DNA from: Chromatiales bacterium
GTDB lineage: Bacteria > Pseudomonadota > Gammaproteobacteria > Steroidobacterales > GCA-2729495
Reading direction: 5' to 3'
Length of the DNA stretch: 59,433 nucleotides
NCBI GenBank assembly: GCA_020831895.1
Contig: JAFIFS010000036.1
Location: 1 to 59,433 of the forward strand
The notes beneath the pieces are model-generated. The model made no database searches. It was given only the letters and a program-made list of their open reading frames with translations, and had not been told where the DNA came from. Positions 37,441 to 43,917 of the stretch are shown here, one piece after another. The translations under genes and the position numbers were made by a program. How positions within the stretch are numbered: the stretch's first letter is position 1; the number at the start of each line of letters is the position of its first letter.

Positions 37441-38208
37441 TTAGTCTAGCAGTTCATGAGGCCCCGGTCTGCATGCCCTTCCCGGGGAGAGCAGCGCCGG
37501 CGCAGCGGCCAGGGCAGCCTGACGCCAGCGGCGGGTGGCGCCATGAAAGGCGCGCGCCGTCCGGGCCAGTTCGACGAACCCGCGCGGCCGCGCCAGCAGC
37601 TGGGCGAGCAGCGCGCCATAAGCGGTGCGGCCATCCGGCTGCAGGGCCGAGGCTGACCAAGGGGGCAGGTCTTCCTTGACCGTATCGAGCACGACACGAA
37701 GCACCAGGAAAGGGACTCCGGCCTGCGCAGCCCACTCGCACAGCTGCGCGGACTCCATGTCGACCCCGGTCGCGCCGGTCTGCTGGCCCAGTGCCTGCTT
37801 GGCGGCCGCTGTCGCCAGCAGGGGCCCGTTACCGACCAGTGGCGCCGTCAGGACCGTCAGGTCGGGAGGCAGTGCCTCGAGTACGCGCGCATGCCAGAGC
37901 ACATCGACCTCCCGCCGGCGCCCGCCGCTGCCGATAACGACCCGTGGCAGCAGCACGGTGCCGGTCCGGGCTTGGGGCACGAGTCCCCCTGCCACGCCGG
38001 CCGAGAGCAGCCCGCATGGCGTAGAAGGGCCTGTCGACCCTGGCCACTGCCGCGCGGCCAGGCCGGTGATCACCGGCCGGACAGGCGCACAGCCCAGCTT
38101 CGAGAGTCTGCCGAGCAGCTTACTTCCCGCACAGGCATTGCGTTCGGACACGCTGGCAAAGGCCAGCAGAAGCGGCTGTCCGGCGTCAGCTCCGCGGGCG
38201 GTCAGCAC
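37441..38208 (-). CDS. hpnG: HpnG, adenosylhopane nucleosidase/phosphorylase
   Basis: Member of the nucleoside phosphorylase/MTA-SAH nucleosidase superfamily; in hopanoid clusters it removes adenine from adenosylhopane to give a ribosyl (or phosphoribosyl) hopane. The 255 residues start with GTG at 38208, directly after the sqs stop. Family motifs are CGLLSAGVAGGL near the N-terminus and TGVDMESAQLCEWA, whose Met-Glu contacts the ribose. The released adenine could be salvaged by the apt gene at 40348-40890. Confidence 0.85.
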   Translation of the reverse strand: MLTARGADAGQPLLLAFASVSERNACAGSKLLGRLSKLGCAPVRPVITGLAARQWPGSTGPSTPCGLLSAGVAGGLVPQARTGTVLLPRVVIGSGGRRREVDVLWHARVLEALPPDLTVLTAPLVGNGPLLATAAAKQALGQQTGATGVDMESAQLCEWAAQAGVPFLVLRVVLDTVKEDLPPWSASALQPDGRTAYGALLAQLLARPRGFVELARTARAFHGATRRWRQAALAAAPALLSPGRACRPGPHELLD

Positions 38209-39327
38209 TCAGCTCAGCCGGTCGGATACCAGCCGGGCGCCCGGTGGCGGGCACTGCACCTCACCGGGTGCCGAAGGCAGGCCGCGTGCAGCGAAGCGGA
38301 ATGCAGCCTCCATCGCGCGGTCACTGCGCAGCACCAGGTTGGAGACGAGGATCGTCGCGCGCACTGCACTGCGCGAGATCTTGACCTCCTGGCCGCTGGT
38401 ATAGCCCGGGTTCGCATGGATCTTGCGCAGCGTAAGCAACGCCATGCCGATCGCCCAGAGGCAGAAGCGACGGATCCCGGTCTCCCGTGGGGGAATGCGC
38501 TGGGTATAGCGCAGCGCCGCGTGCAGGTGACCGTGCGCGATGGCGACGAGCCGGTTTATCCCGTCCCTCATGGCCGCGCCATCACGCTGGTTCAGGGCGT
38601 GGCCCAGCCCCTGATCAAGGTTGCCGAACACGCTGCGCGGGAGCCAGCAGGTATCGCTCCCGCGGTCTTCCCAGATGTCCTTCAGGATGTTGGTCATCTG
38701 CAGGCCCTGGCCGAAGCATACGGCCAGCGCCATCATCTCCTCGTGATGAGGGCGCAGCTCCGGACAGTGCTCGCAGAACAGGTCGGTCAGCATCTCGCCC
38801 ACCACCCCGGCCACGAAGTAGCAGTACTGGTCGAGGTCCTCGAGCGTAGTCAGGCCCTCTATGGTCTTGCGCTGCTGGAAGGCGGGCATTCCCCGTCCCA
38901 TGGTGGTCACGCAGCGGACCACCGCCTCGCGGTGGGCGGCCGGAAGACGGTGCGTGATGCGCAGCACCGGCGCCGTGCCTGCAACCAGCTCGCGCTCGGC
39001 CGGTGAGCTTGCTCCGGACAGCCGGGCGCCGAGGCGGCGCGCGAATTCGTCCGCGTCCCCGACGTCACCGGACACCAGCGCAAGAAACTCCTCCATGAAC
39101 AGGGACGTCTCGCGCCCGTCCAGGGCGGGGTCGTCCTCGATCGTGTCCGCCAGCCGGCACAGCAGGTAGGCATTGGCGACCGAACCATGCAGCCCGAGGG
39201 GCAGCTGGGGGATGGTCAGTGCGAAGGTTCTCGAGACGCGCGGCAGGATCGCCTGCTGGAACGCGAGATCCTCGGTGCTTACGGCAGCGTTTTCAGGGCG
39301 GCTGTGGGGCAATGCGGCTTCTCTCAT
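38209..39327 (-). CDS. squalene synthase (single-enzyme type)
   Basis: Condenses two farnesyl diphosphates to squalene through presqualene diphosphate. The two Asp-rich metal-binding motifs are D61-T-I-E-D-D66 and D217-I-W-E-D221 (NILKDIWEDR); YCYFVAGVVGEML at 168-180 is typical of the eukaryotic-type, NADPH-using squalene synthase rather than the three-protein HpnC/HpnD/HpnE route. From ATG 39327 it has 372 residues; GTG at 39348 is an alternative. The C-terminus lacks an obvious membrane anchor. It begins the minus-strand operon sqs-hpnG-hpnH-hpnB-hpnM and is divergent from ispA. Confidence 0.88.
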   Translation of the reverse strand: MREAALPHSRPENAAVSTEDLAFQQAILPRVSRTFALTIPQLPLGLHGSVANAYLLCRLADTIEDDPALDGRETSLFMEEFLALVSGDVGDADEFARRLGARLSGASSPAERELVAGTAPVLRITHRLPAAHREAVVRCVTTMGRGMPAFQQRKTIEGLTTLEDLDQYCYFVAGVVGEMLTDLFCEHCPELRPHHEEMMALAVCFGQGLQMTNILKDIWEDRGSDTCWLPRSVFGNLDQGLGHALNQRDGAAMRDGINRLVAIAHGHLHAALRYTQRIPPRETGIRRFCLWAIGMALLTLRKIHANPGYTSGQEVKISRSAVRATILVSNLVLRSDRAMEAAFRFAARGLPSAPGEVQCPPPGARLVSDRLS

Positions 39328-39450
39328 GGCGGGGTGCCGGCTCACCACGGGCCGACTCTCATCAGGTAGAGTGTGCCACCGAACAGGGGGGCACTGCCAA
39401 GTTCGCGGAGTGCCGGATCCACGCCGCAGCCGGGCTACCGGAGTACCAGC

Positions 39451-40341
39451 ATGAGTTTTGCCCAGAGGGTCCCGGAATACCGGGCAAGAGCCGATCAATC
39501 ACTGGCCCGTTGGCTGCCGGCCGCTGAGGTGGCGCCGACACGGCTGCACGAGGCGCTGCGCTACTCCGTGCTCGGCGCCGGCAAGCGGATCCGCCCGCTG
39601 CTGAGCTATGCGACCGGGGAAATCCTGGGGCTGGAGCCGTCACGCTGTGATGCGCCTGCGGTTGCCGTCGAGCTGATCCATGCCTACTCGCTGGTCCATG
39701 ACGACCTGCCGGCGATGGATGACGACGATCTGCGCCGGGGCAGGCCAACCACGCATGTTGCCTACGACGAGGCCACGGCGCTGCTGGTCGGAGACGCGCT
39801 GCAGTCGCTGGCGTTCCAGATCCTGGCCGAGGACGAGGCGTGCCTTGCAGGCCCGGCGCTGCGCATGCGCATGCTGGCCGAGCTGGCCGTAGCCAGCGGA
39901 TCGCGCGGGATGGTGGGCGGCCAGGCGCTGGACCTTCGGGCAGAGGGCCGCGCCCTGGACCAGGCGGAAATCGAGCGGATCTACCGGCTCAAGACCGGCC
40001 GCCTGATCGAGGCAGCCATCATGCTGCCTGTGATACTGGCCGGCGAGCTGCCGCTGTCCGGAGAAAGAGCGTTACGCGCATTTGCCACCCAGATCGGCCT
40101 GGCTTTCCAGATCCGGGACGACCTGCTTGACGTGGAGGGTGAAACCTCTGTCATCGGCAAGCCGGGCGGCTCCGACGAGCGGAACCGCAAGGCTACGCTG
40201 CCGGCAGTGGTCGGCCTCGAGGCCACGCGCCTGCGGGCCGATACGGTTTATGCCGATGCCATCTCGGCGCTGGACCCACTCGGCGACAGGGCCGAGCCGC
40301 TGCGCTGGCTGTCGGAGTTCATCATCCGCCGCGACCACTGA
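39451..40341 (+). CDS. ispA: (2E,6E)-farnesyl diphosphate synthase
   Basis: Makes farnesyl diphosphate from IPP and DMAPP or GPP, feeding squalene and quinone synthesis. ATG 39451 has GGAG 7 bases ahead; longer starts overlap the sqs promoter region. Its 296 residues match IspA. The first Asp-rich motif is D84-D85-L-P-A-M-D90 in VHDDLPAMDDDDLRRG and the second is in IRDDLLDVEG. GKRIRPLL binds the diphosphate. It is not beside xseB or dxs, the common IspA neighbours, but is placed between the two hopanoid operons. Confidence 0.95.
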   Translation: MSFAQRVPEYRARADQSLARWLPAAEVAPTRLHEALRYSVLGAGKRIRPLLSYATGEILGLEPSRCDAPAVAVELIHAYSLVHDDLPAMDDDDLRRGRPTTHVAYDEATALLVGDALQSLAFQILAEDEACLAGPALRMRMLAELAVASGSRGMVGGQALDLRAEGRALDQAEIERIYRLKTGRLIEAAIMLPVILAGELPLSGERALRAFATQIGLAFQIRDDLLDVEGETSVIGKPGGSDERNRKATLPAVVGLEATRLRADTVYADAISALDPLGDRAEPLRWLSEFIIRRDH

Positions 40342-40347
40342 GCGCGG

Positions 40348-40890
40348 TCAGTCGTAGCGCAGCAGGCTGTGGGTGGCCCCGTCCGGCAGCCGGTCCCTGC
40401 CTGACAGGAAGCCGAGCTCCACGAGGAAGGCACAGCAGGTCAGCCGGCCACCATGCTCCTCCAGCAGGCCGGCCACGGCGGCGGCCGTGCCGCCAGTGGC
40501 TATCAGGTCATCGACAATGCCGTAGCGGGTTCCTGGCCGTATCGCGTCCTGGTGTATCTCGAGCCGGTCATGGCCGTATTCCAGCGCGTAATCAGCCCCC
40601 AGAGTCGCGCGTGGCAGCTTGCCGGGCTTGCGTACCAGGTACAGTGGCAGGCCCAGCCGGGCCGCAGCTGCTGTTCCGAAGATGAAGCCGCGCGACTCGA
40701 TCGCGAGCACTTGTTCGACGCGCGCCTCCTCGAGACGCGCGGCAAGCCAGTCGCAGGCTGCGGCAAACGAGGGCGGATCGGCCAGGACAGGCGTAATGTC
40801 CTTGAAGACGATGCCTGCGCGTGGGAAATCAGGTACGTCGAGAATCAGCCGGCGCAGGCGCTCTACCAGCTCATCGTTCCGTCCGCTCAT
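40348..40890 (-). CDS. apt: adenine phosphoribosyltransferase
   Basis: Salvages adenine to AMP with PRPP in the cytoplasm. It has 180 residues from ATG 40890 (MSGRNDELVERLRRLIL), the family's normal length. The PRPP-binding signature is IVDDLIATGGTAAAV (D127, D128, 131-135). FPRAGIVFKDITPVLADP, AIESRGFIFG and RKPGKLP are the usual Apt landmarks. It overlaps the preceding CDP-alcohol phosphotransferase gene by four bases (ATGA), so it is the last gene of the hpnN-hpnL-hpnO operon. This suggests a role in recycling adenine from the HpnG reaction; that part is inference. Confidence 0.95.
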   Translation of the reverse strand: MSGRNDELVERLRRLILDVPDFPRAGIVFKDITPVLADPPSFAAACDWLAARLEEARVEQVLAIESRGFIFGTAAAARLGLPLYLVRKPGKLPRATLGADYALEYGHDRLEIHQDAIRPGTRYGIVDDLIATGGTAAAVAGLLEEHGGRLTCCAFLVELGFLSGRDRLPDGATHSLLRYD

Positions 40891-41489
40891 GGTGAACTCT
40901 GCCTGATCGCGCGCTTTCGGTGCAGCCACCACAGCTGAGCCGAGGCGAGGAGCAGGAACAGCGGCGCGCCGATCGCCGCCAGGACCAGCAGCGGCTCCAG
41001 CCAGCCGAGCCAGGCCACCGGGGTCACGAGGAAGAGCGCATCGTCCGGATCCACCGGACCCTCGCCTGCGGTGCTGCCCGGTGCCAGGGCCTCGATCCGG
41101 ATCACGACAAGGAAAATGAGCGCCACCGAGGCACCTGCAACCAGGCCGAACATCAGGGCCTGGCTGCCGAGCGGCCCCTGCGCGAGTCCGATGCCGATGC
41201 CGACGAAGAGCAGCACGGTGACGAGCACATCGCTGGCGAGATCGAACTGGTGGCCGAACGGGCTGCTGCGACCGCTCATGCGCGCCAGCTCGCCATCGGC
41301 CCGGTCCAGCAGCGTGGACACCAGAAACCAGAAGCCTCCCCAGCCGGGCCGGCCCAGCGCGAACAGTGCGGCGGCGGCAATACCGGTCAGCAGGCGCAGC
41401 GCCGTCAGGTGATTGGGCGTGACCGGCGTGTCTACCAGCACCTGCACCAGCGGGTGGGTAGCCCGGTGGGCCCAGGTTGGCCCAGCCAT
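40887..41489 (-). CDS. CDP-alcohol phosphotransferase family protein
   Basis: Integral membrane enzyme that moves a phosphoalcohol group from a CDP-alcohol to an acceptor alcohol; the substrates are unknown. The complete family motif is present: D62-x2-D65-G66-x2-A69-R70-x8-G79-x3-D83-x3-D87. About six membrane helices are visible in 200 residues, the standard size. It is packed between hpnO (two bases) and apt (four-base overlap), not beside phospholipid genes, so it may act on a hopanoid polyol or on a lipid made together with hopanoids. It is not clearly PgsA, PssA or CrdA-like by anything I can see. Confidence 0.88.
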   Translation of the reverse strand: MAGPTWAHRATHPLVQVLVDTPVTPNHLTALRLLTGIAAAALFALGRPGWGGFWFLVSTLLDRADGELARMSGRSSPFGHQFDLASDVLVTVLLFVGIGIGLAQGPLGSQALMFGLVAGASVALIFLVVIRIEALAPGSTAGEGPVDPDDALFLVTPVAWLGWLEPLLVLAAIGAPLFLLLASAQLWWLHRKRAIRQSSP

Positions 41490-41491
41490 GT

Positions 41492-42898
41492 TCAGGCTGC
41501 CCCGCGCCGGTGCCGGTCACCCAGCGTATGGCGGCCCATCCGCACGAGCACGTCCCAGGCTGGCCCGGGGAAGCGCTCGAGCTGGCCCAGCACCTGCTTG
41601 AACGCGTCGAGGAACCAGTCTGCGTCTTCCTGCGACAGGTTGAGCGGTGGCAGCAGCTTGATCACGTCCATATGATGCCCGGCGACCTGCGTGATCACGT
41701 GGTGCTCGTCGAGCAGGGGCATGATCAAGGCCTGCGGGAACAGGCTGGCATCCATCCGGTGAACCATCGACCATGCGGTGCGCAGCCGGAAGGAAACCGG
41801 CTCCCCGAGCTCGATCCCGATCATCATACCCCGGCCGCGCACGGACTTGAGGAACTGGAAGCGGCCGACCATGCCGTCCAGCCGCTGGCGCAGGTAGGCG
41901 CCCATGCGTGCCGCATGGGGGATCACGTCTTCCTCATCGTAGGCTGCCAGCGTCGCCAGACCCGCCACCATCGCGAGGCTGCCCTGCCCGAAGGTGGAAG
42001 AGTGAACGACGGCCCGCTCGAGCGAGGAGAACACGCGGTCGTAGACTGACCGTCGGGTCATGACCGCACCCACCGGCACGTAGCCGCCCGACAGCGCCTT
42101 GGACAGCACGAGAATGTCCGGCACCACGCCTGCCGTATCATGCTCACAGGCGAGGAAGCGGCCCGTGCGGCCCATACCGCTCTGTACCTCGTCCGCGACC
42201 AGCAGAGCGCCATGCCGCCGGCACAGCTCTGCAGCCTGGGACAGGTAGTCGTCGGCCGGGACATTGACGCCCTTGCCCTGCACCGGCTCGACGACGAAGG
42301 CCGCGACATCACCCGCAGCCAGGGCCTGCTCCAGCGCGGCCAGGTCGTTGAACGGGATCCGGCGCGTCTCCGGCAGGAACGGAGCAAAACCCTTGCGGAA
42401 CGTGTCGTCCCCGTTCAGGGCCAGCGAGCCGTTGCTGAGTCCATGGAAAGCGCTCTTGCAGAACAGTATGGCCGGGCGCCCGGTGGCGCAGCGGGCGAAC
42501 TTGATCGCGGTCTCCACGCCCTCCGTGCCGGAATTGGTGAAGTACACGGTATCCAGCTCGGTCGGCACGCGCTTCTTGAGTTCGCGTGCCAGGAGGCCGG
42601 AGAGCAGCGGCGCCTCCATCTGGACCAGACTGACGTACTCCAGATCCAGGAAGTCCTGGATGGCCTGACGCACGCCCGGATGGTTGCGGCCCAGCGCGAA
42701 CATGCCATACCCGGAGATCATGTCGAGATAGCGTGTGCCCTCGAGGTCCCAGAGGTGGCTGCCAAGCGCCCGGCCGTAGCAGCGGTCGAAACCAATCGTC
42801 TTCAGCACACGCGCGAACCGCGGGTTCACGTGCTGGGCGTGCAGGCTGTAGTTGTTGCCGGATTCCTGCTCGATGAGCCGGCGGATATCGAGGGGCAT
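41492..42898 (-). CDS. hpnO: HpnO, hopanoid side-chain aminotransferase
   Basis: Class III PLP aminotransferase that converts the ribosylhopane-derived side chain to 35-aminobacteriohopanetriol. ATG 42898 (MPLDIRRLIEQESGNNYSLH) follows AGGTG by 6 bases; 468 residues. The PLP lysine is K267 in ILVLSKALSGGY, and D236 in ALLVADEVQSGMGRTG binds the pyridine nitrogen. The N-terminal region (HAQHVNPRFARVLKTIGFD) is typical of HpnO. The ornithine/acetylornithine aminotransferase family is the main alternative, but the operon context favours HpnO. Confidence 0.87.
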   Translation of the reverse strand: MPLDIRRLIEQESGNNYSLHAQHVNPRFARVLKTIGFDRCYGRALGSHLWDLEGTRYLDMISGYGMFALGRNHPGVRQAIQDFLDLEYVSLVQMEAPLLSGLLARELKKRVPTELDTVYFTNSGTEGVETAIKFARCATGRPAILFCKSAFHGLSNGSLALNGDDTFRKGFAPFLPETRRIPFNDLAALEQALAAGDVAAFVVEPVQGKGVNVPADDYLSQAAELCRRHGALLVADEVQSGMGRTGRFLACEHDTAGVVPDILVLSKALSGGYVPVGAVMTRRSVYDRVFSSLERAVVHSSTFGQGSLAMVAGLATLAAYDEEDVIPHAARMGAYLRQRLDGMVGRFQFLKSVRGRGMMIGIELGEPVSFRLRTAWSMVHRMDASLFPQALIMPLLDEHHVITQVAGHHMDVIKLLPPLNLSQEDADWFLDAFKQVLGQLERFPGPAWDVLVRMGRHTLGDRHRRGAA

Positions 42899-42933
42899 CT
42901 TGTGCACCTGAGGGGCAGAGGAATGAATTCTAG

Positions 42934-43917
42934 CTAAACCCGGCCTGGCCCGGCCAGATCGGATGGGCGCAGCCAGATCCAGGCAAGCCCGGGCAGCCCG
43001 AGGAGAAGTTCGCGCAGCCGGCGCAGCAGCGCCAGCGCCAGCCCTGCTTCGGCCGGCAGGCCCAGCCATGGACCCGCCAGCATGAGTGCGGCCTCCTGGA
43101 CGCCCAGTGCCCCCGGCACCATGAATGCGGCATTGCGCACCGCCTGGACCAGGCACTCGATCAGCAGCGCATCGAGCAGCGTGGGCTGGTAACCCAGAAA
43201 GTGCAGGGCCAGCCAGATCTCGCCGGCGCCGAGCAACCAGCCGAGCAGGGCCCAGCCAGCCGAACGCAGCAATGCCAGCTGCTGCGCCCAGAGGCGCGCA
43301 AGCGCCGCGTCGAAGGCGTCGGCTGCGTCCGCCACGCCGGCCCAGAAAGGCCCGCTCATCATGGCAGCGAGCTGGCGCAGGCCACGCGCCAGCATGCCGC
43401 TTCGTTGCAGCAAGAAGAAGCCCGAAAGCGCGCCCAGTGCAAGCGTACCGGCCGCGACGGCCGGGGTTGCCAGCGGACCGGCGCCGTGGACCAGTGTCGC
43501 GGCCAGTACGCCCGCGAGAATGAACAGGGCGAGCGTAGCGACGCTCAGCGTGAGGTCGACCACGATGGCCGCGGCTGACTGGGCGCCCGGGACTCCGGCA
43601 ACCTGCACCAGCCTTGCACGCAGCAGGTCGCCTCCGACCTGGGCCACGGGCAGGATCGCGTTGACTGACTCACCCTGCCAGCGCATCAGCGCGAGCCGTG
43701 CAAGGCCCGGGCGGGATCCGGCGGGCAGCAGGCAGCGCCAGGCCATCGTGTCGGCCAGCAGCGGCAGCAGATGCCAGGCGCAGATCAGCAGCATGCCGGC
43801 ACCCACACCTGCAAGCAGGGGGCCGAGCTGGTTCCAGTCCTGGATCAGCAGTAGCCAGGCGAGCAGCAGCGCGCCTGCGGCCCAGGCCAGCAGCAGCCAT
43901 AGCCTGCCGGAGGTCAC
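42934..43917 (-). CDS. hpnL: HpnL-like flippase-domain membrane protein
   Basis: A 327-residue membrane protein of the AglD/YbhN (lysylphosphatidylglycerol synthase N-terminal) family that contains HpnL of hopanoid clusters. It has about eight to nine membrane helices. The family-type polar stretches WRCLLPAG, VAQVGGDLLRARLV and FMVPGALGVQEAALML are visible. A role in moving hopanoids or intermediates across the membrane is suggested by family and position, not shown. It overlaps hpnN by four bases and is 35 bases ahead of hpnO. Confidence 0.72.
   Translation of the reverse strand: MTSGRLWLLLAWAAGALLLAWLLLIQDWNQLGPLLAGVGAGMLLICAWHLLPLLADTMAWRCLLPAGSRPGLARLALMRWQGESVNAILPVAQVGGDLLRARLVQVAGVPGAQSAAAIVVDLTLSVATLALFILAGVLAATLVHGAGPLATPAVAAGTLALGALSGFFLLQRSGMLARGLRQLAAMMSGPFWAGVADAADAFDAALARLWAQQLALLRSAGWALLGWLLGAGEIWLALHFLGYQPTLLDALLIECLVQAVRNAAFMVPGALGVQEAALMLAGPWLGLPAEAGLALALLRRLRELLLGLPGLAWIWLRPSDLAGPGRV

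Noticed and set aside
40891-41520. N-terminal extension of the apt frame up to 41520
   Set aside because: The extension is antisense-like, overlaps the CDP-alcohol phosphotransferase gene entirely and has no family match; Apt has its normal start at 40890.
42899-43156. Upstream extension of the hpnO frame to 43156
   Set aside because: It overlaps the end of hpnL, and the ATG at 42898 has a good ribosome binding site and the conserved HpnO N-terminus.
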